NCBI GenBank assembly: GCA_938009235.1
Contig: CALLIK010000009.1
Coordinates: 1-64,000 of the forward strand
DNA: 64,000 bases
Origin: an uncultured Caulobacterales bacterium
Lineage (GTDB): Bacteria > Pseudomonadota > Alphaproteobacteria > Caulobacterales > Maricaulaceae
Direction: 5' to 3'
In this document: one piece after another, positions 52,692 to 61,729 of the stretch
Layout: each line of letters begins with the position of its first letter
Numbering within the stretch: the first letter of the stretch is position 1
Program-made: the position numbers and the translations under genes
Notes under the pieces: model-generated
The model's input: only the letters and a program-made list of their open reading frames with translations
The model's database searches: none
Told to the model about the DNA's origin: nothing

Positions 52692-52803
52692 GATTTCCTC
52701 TCGCGCCGTATTGGCGCGGGTCTCTCGTCAGAGTATTCTGATGAAATGTAATAATATCGCATAAGCGCTTGCATTTGCGCTCAACTTGTAATAAGGTAAC
52801 ATC

Positions 52804-53199
52804 ATGGCAAGACGCGGTCGCACAGTAATTCCTGAAGAGGATACAGAACTAAATATGACGCCTATGTTGGACGTTGTGTTTATCCTACTGATCTTCTTTA
52901 TCGTGACATCAGTATTCGTGAAAACACCCGGCATTGACCCAAGTCAGCCTGATGCAGTTCTCGATGGTGAAGTTAAGCCTACTATTCTTGTCGCTGTAAA
53001 TGCGCAGAATGAAGTTTGGATAGACAAGCGTCCCTATGACGTAAGCGAAATTCGCCCGATCATTCAGTCAATTTTGGCAGAAAGCCCAAAAGCTGAAGCG
53101 ATTATTAAAGCTGACCGTAACGCTGAAGTCGGTGTTGTGATGTCGGTACAAGATTTGATGCAGGATTTGAAAATCAATACCCGCGTCGGCACAGAGTAA
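52804..53199 (+). CDS. exbD: ExbD family protein (second copy)
   Basis: A 131-aa paralogue: LNMTPMLDVVFILLIFFIVT with the channel Asp, then a periplasmic domain (QNEVWIDKRPYDVSEIRPII) without cysteines. The gap upstream may contain its own promoter, though none is clear. TonB begins 12 bp downstream. ExbD proteins normally form dimers; a heterodimer is possible here. Confidence 0.93.
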   Translation: MARRGRTVIPEEDTELNMTPMLDVVFILLIFFIVTSVFVKTPGIDPSQPDAVLDGEVKPTILVAVNAQNEVWIDKRPYDVSEIRPIIQSILAESPKAEAIIKADRNAEVGVVMSVQDLMQDLKINTRVGTE

Positions 53200-53211
53200 G
53201 AGGATACGGAT

Positions 53212-53862
53212 ATGAAAAGTATTGTCCGCTGGATAGTTTTTACCCCTCTGGCCGCTGTTTTCACGGTCATCTTGTTTCTCGCCATGCGCGCTTTGATCTC
53301 GAAAGAGTTTCAGCCGCAGGATAAAACCGAGAATGCGACCTTTGAAATCAACCCTAAAGTTGATGATATCAAGGTGATAGAACGCGAAACAGTTATCGAT
53401 AAAGTTCGCCAAGTCGTAACACCGCCGCCGCCGCCACAAATCGAGCGTGCGAAGGCCGACCAGCCAACCGAAGAAATCGCCTCAATGGAAGGCTCTATTC
53501 CTGAATTTGAAGCGCCTAAGATTGATGCGTCTAACTTTAAAATTACAGTGTCTGATCGTGATGCACAGCCATTGGTTCGTTTGAATCCAATCTTCCCGCC
53601 ACGTTTTTTGCAGGGTGATAATTCAGGATATTGTAAAGTTCGCTTTGATGTGAGCCCTGAAGGCCAGCCTTTCAACGTAACAATTGATGTTTGTACATCA
53701 AGTCAGTTGAAAAGTGCTACGATCAAAACGGTTCAAAAATGGAAGTATAATCCAAAAATTGTTGATGGTCGTTCTGTATCACGGAGTGGTGTGGAAACAA
53801 AAATTCGCTACGACCTTCAAGATGAGCGCGGCCGAAAAATGCCACTGCCTAAAGGATATTAG
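53212..53862 (+). CDS. tonB: TonB-type energy transducer (first copy)
   Basis: A 216-aa protein with an N-terminal anchor (VFTPLAAVFTVILFLAMRAL), a short proline-rich linker (VTPPPPPQIERAK) and a C-terminal TonB domain: PLVRLNPIFPPRFL, GYCKVRFDVSPEGQ, and TVQKWKYNPKIVDG. Two Cys (GYCK and DVCTS) can form a disulfide. It carries proton-motive energy to outer-membrane receptors. Near-duplicate of the TonB at 55826. Last gene of the tight run. Confidence 0.92.
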   Translation: MKSIVRWIVFTPLAAVFTVILFLAMRALISKEFQPQDKTENATFEINPKVDDIKVIERETVIDKVRQVVTPPPPPQIERAKADQPTEEIASMEGSIPEFEAPKIDASNFKITVSDRDAQPLVRLNPIFPPRFLQGDNSGYCKVRFDVSPEGQPFNVTIDVCTSSQLKSATIKTVQKWKYNPKIVDGRSVSRSGVETKIRYDLQDERGRKMPLPKGY

Positions 53863-54054
53863 GTAGCCTTTGCGAGGACAGCATTTTGCAACCTCGCCCC
53901 TAAGATAATATGGATCGCTCCGACAGCGTTGCGGTCCATCGCATTGAAGCCCCGTTCGAGACCTCATTTATGTGATCCGAATAGTGAGTTTTGACTTTGT
54001 TAGCCCAGAATTTTTTATTTTGGTCTGACTCCGAACAGCAAGGATGAAATCATC

Positions 54055-55551
54055 ATGACCGGCCAAACACGTAAAACATCATTTCGTACACGCACAGCGT
54101 CTTTGTTGGGCGCGAGCCTATTAGCTTTCGCTACTATCGGCGTTGCGACTGCGGGACTGTCAGGCATAGCTTTTGCTCAAGAAGAAGGGCGTCAATTCTC
54201 TGCTAAAGCCGGTGAAAAGGTCAACGAAGCGCTGACTTTAGCCAATGGTGGTCAAAATCAGGCCGCTCTTAGTGTGTTGCAAGGTGTTATTTCTACACCT
54301 GATTTGAACGCGTATGAGAAGTCGACAATCTATCAAATGATGGGTCAATATAGCTATGAGTTAGACCGCGCTGTTGAGGCTCAACAGAATTTTGAAAACG
54401 CGATTAATGCTGGCGGACTTCTTCCGAATGAAGTCGACAATATTAAAGTTGTTATTGCTCAGTTGATGATTGGTAACGGCCAGTATCGTGAAGGCGCGCA
54501 ACGTCTTGAAAATTACTTAAATTCTGGTGGTCAGCAAAAAGCACAGTATGTTGATCTTCTTGTGAATGCTTGGGTGCAAGCTGAAGAATATAACCGCGCA
54601 CTGCCTTGGGCCGAGAAGTGGTTTAATGCGGCTAATCCCAAAGAACGTAAGCATTTTGATTTGCTCAACTTCTTGTTCAATAACTTGGGCATGCAGGGGC
54701 GTCAGGCTGATATCGTTAAAGAAATGATTCAACGTTGGCCTGAAGACAAATCCTTGTGGGATGCTTGGGCCTCTATGTTGGCTAATGGTGGTCGCGAGCA
54801 GGAAGCTTTCGAAGTGACCAAAATGCTCTATCTTGGTGGCGCTTTGACTGACGAACCTGACTTGATGAAGGTGGTTCAGTATTACTCTTTCTATGACATG
54901 CCTTATCAGGCTGCAGAAATTTTAGAGCGCGAGATGAATGCTAACCGTATTTCTCGTTCGCCAGATAAGTTAAAGCAACTCTCTGGTCTGTTCCGTCAGG
55001 CGCGAGAATATAAACGCGCTATTCCTATTTTGGAATCTGCAGCCACTCAGTCTGGTGAAGGTAAACTTTACGCCGACCTTGGTGAAGCTCTTTACAATGA
55101 AGGCGAATGTAAACGTTCTGAGACAGCTTTCACGGAAGCTATCAATCGTGGATATGATGCGGGTAAGTCTTGGATGTTGATCGCGAACTGTCGTTATGAT
55201 GAGACGAGTAAGCTTGATCGTCTTAACTGCGATATGACGGATGCACAGATGGCGGAGGCTCCGATTACGAGAGCACGCGCGTCTGCGATTTCAGCTTTTG
55301 AAAAAGTTCCAAATGGATCACGCGAGCGTGGGAACGCAACGAAGTGGGTCAAGTTCATCAACGCTGAAAAATTGGCCGTTGATCGACGTTGTAAATTTGA
55401 ACGTAATGTTGAACGTGAGCTTTGTTATCAAAAAATGAAGCAAGCTTATGCTGCGGAAGTCTTCGTGGGTGAATTTAAACTCGATGATGCTGAAACATGT
55501 ATGCAGTATAAGACTGATTACGATAAAAAGTTCCGCGTTAAAATTGAGTAG
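54055..55551 (+). CDS. TPR-repeat periplasmic protein of the TonB cluster
   Basis: A 498-aa protein: a long signal peptide (ASLLGASLLAFATIGVATAG, end near residue 42), then helical TPR-like repeats (ALTLANGGQNQAALSVLQGV; AEILEREMNANRISRSPDKL; and the SGEGKLYADLGEALYNEGEC segment). The C-terminal 100 residues hold several Cys. TtpA-like TPR proteins accompany TonB2 systems. Preceded by a 192-bp gap with a possible hairpin (53911-53941), and followed by a terminator. Confidence 0.85.
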   Translation: MTGQTRKTSFRTRTASLLGASLLAFATIGVATAGLSGIAFAQEEGRQFSAKAGEKVNEALTLANGGQNQAALSVLQGVISTPDLNAYEKSTIYQMMGQYSYELDRAVEAQQNFENAINAGGLLPNEVDNIKVVIAQLMIGNGQYREGAQRLENYLNSGGQQKAQYVDLLVNAWVQAEEYNRALPWAEKWFNAANPKERKHFDLLNFLFNNLGMQGRQADIVKEMIQRWPEDKSLWDAWASMLANGGREQEAFEVTKMLYLGGALTDEPDLMKVVQYYSFYDMPYQAAEILEREMNANRISRSPDKLKQLSGLFRQAREYKRAIPILESAATQSGEGKLYADLGEALYNEGECKRSETAFTEAINRGYDAGKSWMLIANCRYDETSKLDRLNCDMTDAQMAEAPITRARASAISAFEKVPNGSRERGNATKWVKFINAEKLAVDRRCKFERNVERELCYQKMKQAYAAEVFVGEFKLDDAETCMQYKTDYDKKFRVKIE

Positions 55552-55574
55552 ACCTTGATACATTTGAGATTTTT

Positions 55575-55604
55575 AAAAACCTGGCCTTGATGCCGGGTTT
55601 TTTT
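55575..55604 (+). terminator. Intrinsic terminator after the TPR gene
   Basis: AAAAACCTGGC, loop CTTGAT, GCCGGGTTT then more T. A G-T pair is inside the stem. It separates the main cluster from the second tonB. Confidence 0.85.
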
Positions 55605-55784
55605 ATGCTTGATTGATGTTGGCTCATTTCTGCACCTAAGACCGTCGAGCTCAATCTATATGTCTGACCCCACCTAAAGCTGCGAGTTCTGGAACCCTGT
55701 TCAAACTTGGATGTCTTTATTGACCTCTAGCGCACAGGAGTCTGCGCTACGAGTTTGAGTCAGAATTCCTTTGCATATGGTGTA

Positions 55785-55810
55785 GTTATAGTATAACGTT
55801 ACATTATAAC
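55785..55810. promoter_or_regulatory. 26-bp near-perfect dyad before the second tonB
   Basis: Half-sites GTTATAGTATAAC and its mirrored partner match at 11 of 13 positions. It ends about 15 bases before the ATG, so it would overlap the ribosome-binding region and probably the promoter. It is a plausible repressor site. Confidence 0.5.
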
Positions 55811-55825
55811 TAAAGGGGAATTTAT

Positions 55826-56536
55826 ATGACTACACATCTTACACCTCACCACTTACCATCCGGGGATATAGCTACTAAAACTGGGTCCCTTATGAGATTT
55901 GGGTTAGTTCTCCCGATCGCAGTTGTAGCGACCATTGGTTTACTTGTTTCAATGGCATCGCTCATATCGGCTGAGTTTGAACCTCAAGATAAAGTGGTTA
56001 CGCCATCCTTTCAAATTAACCCCGTCCCAGATGACGTGGTCCCTAATATTGAAATTTCAAAACCTGACCCTCTAAAGCAGGTCGAAGTTCCGCCACCGCC
56101 GCCAACGACAGATTTTACGCTAGTGGAAGAGGTTACTGTTCCGATCTTTGATACGACAGATGGTGTTCCTGATTTTGTATTAACTGAAATTGACTTTGGT
56201 GACGGTGCAACAGAAATTGTTACTGTAGATGGCGAAGAGCAACCAATCATTCGCATAGCACCTGTGTTTCCGTCCCGTTTTTCGCAAGGTAATTATTCGG
56301 GCTATTGTAATGTTCGGTTTGACGTGAATGCTCAGGGGCAGACATTTAACGTGCAGACTCTGTCTTGCACGAACTCACAACTCAATGCGCCCACGATAAA
56401 GTCTGTGCAGAAGTGGTTTTATAAGGCCAAAATACAAAACGGGCGAGCCGTGTCGCGGTCTGGTCTTGAGACCAAGATACGCTTTGATTTGTCGGATGAA
56501 AGAGGGCGGAAACTGCCTCTCCCAACTGGAGCCTAA
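55826..56536 (+). CDS. tonB: TonB-type energy transducer (second copy)
   Basis: A 236-aa paralogue of the 53212 gene. Anchor LPIAVVATIGLLVSMASLIS, proline-rich linker (VEVPPPPPTTDF) and TonB domain PIIRIAPVFPSRFSQGNYSG to TKIRFDLSDERGRKLPLP. The two cysteines are conserved. RBS AAAGGGG is upstream. Set apart from the main cluster by a terminator, so separately controlled. Confidence 0.92.
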   Translation: MTTHLTPHHLPSGDIATKTGSLMRFGLVLPIAVVATIGLLVSMASLISAEFEPQDKVVTPSFQINPVPDDVVPNIEISKPDPLKQVEVPPPPPTTDFTLVEEVTVPIFDTTDGVPDFVLTEIDFGDGATEIVTVDGEEQPIIRIAPVFPSRFSQGNYSGYCNVRFDVNAQGQTFNVQTLSCTNSQLNAPTIKSVQKWFYKAKIQNGRAVSRSGLETKIRFDLSDERGRKLPLPTGA

Positions 56537-56539
56537 TAC

Positions 56540-56977
56540 ATGTGGGAGCGCGCTTTTGTCGTGTTAGCGTGCGGCCTTGTATTTCCCGCTCATGCTCAAG
56601 CCCCGTTTCAGGCTCAGTTTCAATCCCAGGCTGCCCCCGAAGTTGAGGTCATGAAGACACTGGAATCATATCAACTCCCACCGGTTCCAGTCTCAGCTTA
56701 TGCTCTACCCAAAAAACCTCAGCGTTATGAGCCGATCCGCGGGTGTGCTGATATTAAATCACCGGCCCATCTCCAGATAATGAGGCTGCGATGCGGTTCT
56801 ATAGAGTGCCTTATGGCTCCACCTCTAAAACGAAGTGAAGCCGTTGAACCCAAATGCCTGTTGAAGTTTCGCCCTAAGCTAAGCCAACGCAATCTAGAGC
56901 AAAGGCATATTCCAAGGCTGTCTCTTTCAAGCTGTCATAACGGCCACTTTCCCCCTGATGACCCGCATCCATATTGA
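56540..56977 (+). CDS. Small secreted protein, possibly frame-disrupted
   Basis: A 145-aa frame starting 3 bp after the second tonB. Signal peptide (VVLACGLVFPAHAQ), Gln-rich start, a central CADIKS. The last third overlaps the oligopeptidase B gene by 104 bp on the other strand, an unlikely length. In another frame after about 56770, a shorter protein-like end (MRFYRVPYGSTSKTK) stops at 56836-56838, before the opposite gene. So the true protein may end there after a one-base error or mutation. Confidence 0.5.
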   Translation: MWERAFVVLACGLVFPAHAQAPFQAQFQSQAAPEVEVMKTLESYQLPPVPVSAYALPKKPQRYEPIRGCADIKSPAHLQIMRLRCGSIECLMAPPLKRSEAVEPKCLLKFRPKLSQRNLEQRHIPRLSLSSCHNGHFPPDDPHPY

Positions 56978-58997
56978 TTTTGAGCAGGATCGGCGCGTCA
57001 CCTGTTTGGTGTTCACGTAGCTTTGCTGCCCATTTCGCAGGCTCCCAATATGTGACACGCGGGTCGGTCAAACCGCCTGTTATCAAGGCTGGTGGATAGG
57101 CGCGGGTCGTCACATTATCATAAGGTGAGTAGCTGCGAAGGCGGTGAAACGCATCTTCATCTATAATCGGATTTCCCCATTCTGGCCATTCTGGCGGCGT
57201 GAGAGGTAGTTCAGTATCGCTCATTGTGTTCAACACATCGACAAATGGGACAGCGGCAATGACGCCTGCGAATAAGTCGGGGTCTTGATTGAGTGAAGCC
57301 CCCACGAGCAACCCGCCCGCAGATCCGCCATGCGCCACAAGGCGTCCCTGTGTGGTCCAGCCTAAATCGGCTAAAGCGCGTCCAGCATCGACGAAATCAT
57401 TGAAGGTGTTGACCTTCTTTTCGAGTTTTCCATCTAGATACCACTGATAGCCTTTGGACATGCCGCCGCGAATATGGGCAATCGCATAGACCATGCCGCG
57501 GTCAACGAGAGAGAGAATATTCGTTCTGAACGCGGCGGGAATAGTGATGCCGTAGGAGCCATAGCCATAGAGTAACAGCGGGTTTGAGCCGTCTGTTTTG
57601 ACGTCCTTGCGCGCAAGAAGCGTGATTGGGATTGTCTCGCCATCACGCGCGGTAATGGAAATTCGCTCGACGCGATATTGCTCTGGGTCATGGCCACTTG
57701 GGACAGTTTGGACGCGGACAGTTTCCCGCGTTCTCTCGGCCATATCATAGCGGTAAACTGTGCCGGGGCGAGACGGAGAGGAATAGGAGAAGAACAATGT
57801 GTCGGTGTTATATTCATAGCCAGATTTGATGCCCAAGCCATAGGCGGCTTCGGGCATTTCAATCGCGTGCTCAACCTGTGTCGTCATATTGCGGATCACG
57901 AGGCGGGGCAGGGCGTCTTCGCGCTCTAGGCGCACCAACCAATTTGCGTAGCTTTCCATACCGAGGATGAGGCGTCCGGGTTTGTACGGCAAGTAGGCTT
58001 TCCATTGATCGGGCGTTTGTCCCGCTGTTCCCGTCATAACGCAGAAATCTACGGCGCCGCCTGCATTGGTCAAGATATAGGTTTGTCCACCTTGATCTTG
58101 TAGGCTGTATTCAATGCCGTTTTGACGCGAGGAAAAACAAACAGGCGGCGTTTGTGGTTGCGCCGAGGGGATGCGGTGAATTTCGCCCGTTGTATGATTA
58201 TGCGCGCTGATTTCGATAAAGGCTTCGTCATCGGAACTGCCGACACTGACGAAAAACCCAGGGTCTTGTTCCTCATAGGCTGTTTGTGTTTTGGCCTCTT
58301 GGTCAAATACATCGCGAAAACGAACGGCATAGGGGCGTTGATTTTCATCGCGTTCGACCCAGAATAAGGTTCGGTTGTCTGCGGCCCAGACCAATGCACC
58401 CGCCGAGCGGTCAATCCCAGTCTTTAAGATATCACCTGTTTTCAGCTCACGTAGAAAGACTTCATAGCTCTCACTTCCTTTTTCATCGACAGAATAGGCG
58501 AGCCATTCGTGATTCGGGCTGTGCGAGACATCGCCTAAATCGAAAAATTTTGTACCCTGCGCTAAAGCGTCACAATCGAGAATAATTTCATCTTTAGGTT
58601 TTATTGCGCCTGAAGTCGGGTTTTCAGAGGCTGTTTTGCGTAAATCGTGACGTGCATAAACACCGTGTTGGTCGCCTTCACGGTAGAAATGAAAATAAGC
58701 GTAGGGGCCATCAGGCATAGGGACACCGCGGGCCGTGGGTTCTAGGCGGCCTTTCATTTCAGAAAAAATGAGGTCTTTAAGATCTGAAAGTGGCGTAAGT
58801 GCCTCTTCTGTATATGTATTTTCAGTCTCTAAATGTGTCCGAATGTCTGAATTTAACGTTTTTGGGTCCTGCATAACGGCTTGCCAGTTGTCATCACGCA
58901 TCCAGGCGTAGTCATCGGTCCATTCAATACCAAAACGCATTTGTGTGTGAGGGCGAGCCTTTGGGCTAGGCGCGGGTTGTGCTGGGCGGGTTTTCAT
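56874..58997 (-). CDS. ptrB: Oligopeptidase B (S9A family)
   Basis: A 707-aa serine peptidase cutting after Lys/Arg in short peptides. An N-terminal beta-propeller (FGIEWTDDYAWMRDDNWQ start) is followed by the hydrolase domain: GYGSYG, RGGMSKGYQWYLDG, and the nucleophile elbow HGGSAGGLLVG; the His is in MDAGHQGESGRY and the Asp near the C-terminal PRVTYWEP. Cytosolic by the lack of a signal. AGGAG precedes the ATG. Confidence 0.94.
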   Translation of the reverse strand: MKTRPAQPAPSPKARPHTQMRFGIEWTDDYAWMRDDNWQAVMQDPKTLNSDIRTHLETENTYTEEALTPLSDLKDLIFSEMKGRLEPTARGVPMPDGPYAYFHFYREGDQHGVYARHDLRKTASENPTSGAIKPKDEIILDCDALAQGTKFFDLGDVSHSPNHEWLAYSVDEKGSESYEVFLRELKTGDILKTGIDRSAGALVWAADNRTLFWVERDENQRPYAVRFRDVFDQEAKTQTAYEEQDPGFFVSVGSSDDEAFIEISAHNHTTGEIHRIPSAQPQTPPVCFSSRQNGIEYSLQDQGGQTYILTNAGGAVDFCVMTGTAGQTPDQWKAYLPYKPGRLILGMESYANWLVRLEREDALPRLVIRNMTTQVEHAIEMPEAAYGLGIKSGYEYNTDTLFFSYSSPSRPGTVYRYDMAERTRETVRVQTVPSGHDPEQYRVERISITARDGETIPITLLARKDVKTDGSNPLLLYGYGSYGITIPAAFRTNILSLVDRGMVYAIAHIRGGMSKGYQWYLDGKLEKKVNTFNDFVDAGRALADLGWTTQGRLVAHGGSAGGLLVGASLNQDPDLFAGVIAAVPFVDVLNTMSDTELPLTPPEWPEWGNPIIDEDAFHRLRSYSPYDNVTTRAYPPALITGGLTDPRVTYWEPAKWAAKLREHQTGDAPILLKINMDAGHQGESGRYDSLKETALEYAFALDCVGLA

Positions 58998-59120
58998 CGG
59001 CTATCTCCTGTCGAATGATGCACATAAAGAGTAGAAAAGTTCATGTGTAGGGGTCACGTCCCATTAACCCTATGCCTTTAGGGTTAGGGTAAGATTATCA
59101 ACTGATCAAAGAAGCGACCC

Positions 59121-60371
59121 ATGGCCGGATTGTCCATAGACATCAAAAGCGACTTACCTGAGTTGGCGCCTTTAACGCTCACGCCGACAGTGGTGGGCGA
59201 TGATGAAAATGCGACGCGCCGTCAATTGGCAAAGCGTTTGGCGGATGTTATTTGTATTCCAGCCAGTCAGCTTACGCCGCAAGAACGCCACATGGCAGGC
59301 GATGTTTTGGTGGAGTTGCTTCGGAGTGCGGATGCGGGCCTTCGCCAATCCGTTGCTAAACGCCTCGTTATGTTGAACGAAGCTCCGCGCACGATCCTGG
59401 TTATCCTCGCGAAGGATGAGATACAAATTGCACGTTATGTTTTGGAAGAGAGTCGATCTCTAACTGATTCTGACTTGATCCAAATCGCACGTAAGGTTTC
59501 GGCAGGCCATAGAGCCGTTATCGCGAAGCGTCGAAAAATCTCAGATGCTGTTGTCGATGCGCTCGTAGAATTTCTCGAAGAAGATGTCGTGGAAGCTTTG
59601 TTGAAAAACAAAGAGGCGCATTTCTCTGAAACTGCGATTCAAAGAATTCTAACGGTTTCACGGTCTCATCAGCCTTATGTAGGTTTACTTGTTAAACGTG
59701 ATGAGTTGCGGCCTTCACATGGTCTAACAATGTTCTGGTGGGCCAATACGGAAAACCGTAAGAAAATTCTCCACCGTTTCGCCGTGACACGAAATGTGTT
59801 GCAGGAAAGCTGTAGTGACCTCTTTCCAAAAGCGGCCGAAGATGGTTGGTCGGATGCAGGTGTACGAAAGGCCTTACAATTTATTGAACGACGCCAGCGC
59901 AATCGCGCGGCGATCCAACGATCTGACTATGAAGGTCTGGAAGAGGCAATTAACGCGGCAGAAACGAACGGATTAAGTCGAAAGTTGACAGAAGAAATTT
60001 CCTATATGGCGGGAATTAAACCTGCAACGGGCGCGCAAATTATGACGGATAAAGGTGGTGAAGGCATTGCTATTCTCTGTAAAGCCCCAGGTCTGAAGCG
60101 CGAATATATAGAAAAAATTTGGCGGTCTCTAAAACGTCCCATCCACGATTTAGATGGAACTATGCATCCGACATTGAAACGCGTCATGGAAACCTATGAT
60201 CGTATTTCTACGGATAAAGCTCAGACGGTTTTACGTTATTGGAACTGGTCTTTGACAGCCTCTTTGAATGCGGATGTGCTTCGTTATATCAAGAATGGCG
60301 TCATTCCACGCGAAGAAGAATTTGGTGCCGCAGCGATCACAGCGGCCTTGGTTTTCTCCCACCGAGGATAA
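59121..60371 (+). CDS. DUF2336 domain protein
   Basis: A 416-aa soluble, largely helical protein with the LADVICIPASQLTPQERHMA start and HEAT-like repeats (RSADAGLRQSVAKRLVMLNE; LAKDEIQIARYVLEESRSL) characteristic of DUF2336, a mostly alphaproteobacterial family of unknown biochemistry. The N-terminal 20 residues look disordered. Stands alone between ptrB and the mrp operon. Confidence 0.85.
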   Translation: MAGLSIDIKSDLPELAPLTLTPTVVGDDENATRRQLAKRLADVICIPASQLTPQERHMAGDVLVELLRSADAGLRQSVAKRLVMLNEAPRTILVILAKDEIQIARYVLEESRSLTDSDLIQIARKVSAGHRAVIAKRRKISDAVVDALVEFLEEDVVEALLKNKEAHFSETAIQRILTVSRSHQPYVGLLVKRDELRPSHGLTMFWWANTENRKKILHRFAVTRNVLQESCSDLFPKAAEDGWSDAGVRKALQFIERRQRNRAAIQRSDYEGLEEAINAAETNGLSRKLTEEISYMAGIKPATGAQIMTDKGGEGIAILCKAPGLKREYIEKIWRSLKRPIHDLDGTMHPTLKRVMETYDRISTDKAQTVLRYWNWSLTASLNADVLRYIKNGVIPREEEFGAAAITAALVFSHRG

Positions 60372-60501
60372 GTCACACCACTCGTCCACATAGACTTGGT
60401 CTGGACCTGTAGTTTTCCATCCTGAATAGGGTTTAACCGCCTCGATTCGCCCGCTATGACGACATCAGTTTCTCAAGGAGTGAGTTCTGCTGCGTTCTAT
60501 A

Positions 60502-60996
60502 TTGATACTTGTGCTGGCTTTGGCCGCAACTTGGCTGACATTGTCAGGCTACTTTACGACAATGCTATTGTCGTTGGGTGTGATTTCGATCCTATTTGTC
60601 GTTTGGATGGCCAAACGCATGCAGATATTGGATCACGAAACTGCGCCTTATTTTACAATCCTACAAACACTTGCCTATTTTATATGGCTTTTCGCTGAAA
60701 TTGTGAAAGCCAATGTGGCCGTTGTCCGCGCGGTGCTCTCTCCTGATATGGCGGTCTCGCCAACGCTGACTCGCATCCCGACGCCGCAAAAAACAGACAT
60801 TGGCAAAGTCATGTTTGCTAACTCCATTACGTTGACGCCCGGCACTGTCAGTTTGGATATTCAAGATGACCACATTCTCGTCCACGCGCTTTTATCTGAA
60901 ATGTCTGCACCTGAAGATTTTGATGAAATGGCTGAACGCTCTGCGTGGGCGATTGGTGAAAACATTGATGCCCCTAGAAAGGGAGATGCGTCATGA
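60502..60996 (+). CDS. mrpE: Na+/H+ antiporter subunit E (Mrp/Mnh type)
   Basis: MrpE (164 aa from the TTG at 60502) has two or three N-terminal spans (LALAATWLTLSGYFTTMLLS) and the family's soluble half, with NSITLTPGTVSLDI. The start is unsettled: AAGGAG (60475-60480) is 21 bases before the TTG, but in-frame CTG codons at 60487 and 60490 are at normal spacing and would give the family's usual LRSILIL beginning. The stop overlaps mrpF by 4 bp. Confidence 0.85.
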   Translation: MILVLALAATWLTLSGYFTTMLLSLGVISILFVVWMAKRMQILDHETAPYFTILQTLAYFIWLFAEIVKANVAVVRAVLSPDMAVSPTLTRIPTPQKTDIGKVMFANSITLTPGTVSLDIQDDHILVHALLSEMSAPEDFDEMAERSAWAIGENIDAPRKGDAS

Positions 60997-61325
60997 CACC
61001 ATTCATGGGGTATTTCATGTTGGGCAGTGCATTTCTGCTGATCATCTCAATGGCTTTGATGTTAGGACGTTTGCTCGGCGGACCGACGTTGTATGACCGC
61101 CTTTTGGCCGTAAATAGTTTTGGTACAAAGACCGTTTTGTTTCTCTGCGTGTTTTGCTTCATCATTGGTCGCCCTGACGGCGTAGATATTGCGCTTCTTT
61201 ATGCCTTGATGAATTTCATCGGGACTATCGCCGTTTTGAAATTCTTTAATTACCAATCCTTAGATGTGAACTTATCAGCCCAGAAGACAGCCCAGAAGAC
61301 AGCGCAGTCGGAGGACTTATCATGA
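60993..61325 (+). CDS. mrpF: Na+/H+ antiporter subunit F
   Basis: MrpF (110 aa) has three spans: FLLIISMALMLGRLLGGPTL, then VLFLCVFCFIIGRPD and IALLYALMNFIGTIAVLKF. The conserved GPTLYDR and ALLYALMNF are visible. The acidic/Gln-rich tail holds a repeated AQKTAQKTAQ. Overlaps by 4 bp with mrpE and mrpG. Confidence 0.93.
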   Translation: MTPFMGYFMLGSAFLLIISMALMLGRLLGGPTLYDRLLAVNSFGTKTVLFLCVFCFIIGRPDGVDIALLYALMNFIGTIAVLKFFNYQSLDVNLSAQKTAQKTAQSEDLS

Positions 61326-61729
61326 GCCTCCTTTTTGCTGCTGCGTCTGAAACCGCTCACGCCGCCGAACAGGCTGTGCATGTCGATTGGCTAGGCGTGT
61401 TTCGCACACTTGGGACGTTAGTCTCTATGGCGACGGGACTGTTTTTTGTATTGGCTGGAACTATTGGTGTTTTGCGCCTGCCAGACTTTTACACGCGGCT
61501 TCATGCGGCGGGTATGACTGATACGCTTGGCGCTGAGCTGATCCTGCTCGCACTTATGTTCCAAAGCGACAGCATTCAAATGGTGCTCAAGCTTTTACTT
61601 GTCGCATTCTTCCTATTGGTGACCAGCCCGACAGCGACACATGCTGTGGCCCATGCCGCTTATCGTGCGGGTTTGAAGCCTTTGCTCGGTGAATATCGTG
61701 CGCCCGAGATTGAGGAGGACGGCACATGA
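61322..61729 (+). CDS. mrpG: Na+/H+ antiporter subunit G
   Basis: MrpG (135 aa) has three spans and the conserved LRLPDFYTRLHAAGMTDTLG motif. It is an essential part of the antiporter complex with no known separate activity. It overlaps mrpF at its start and ends 4 bp into the next gene. Confidence 0.93.
   Translation: MSLLFAAASETAHAAEQAVHVDWLGVFRTLGTLVSMATGLFFVLAGTIGVLRLPDFYTRLHAAGMTDTLGAELILLALMFQSDSIQMVLKLLLVAFFLLVTSPTATHAVAHAAYRAGLKPLLGEYRAPEIEEDGT

Noticed and set aside
60456..60698. Frame overlapping the start of mrpE
   Set aside because: It runs through the clear MrpE coding frame and shows no membrane pattern or family.
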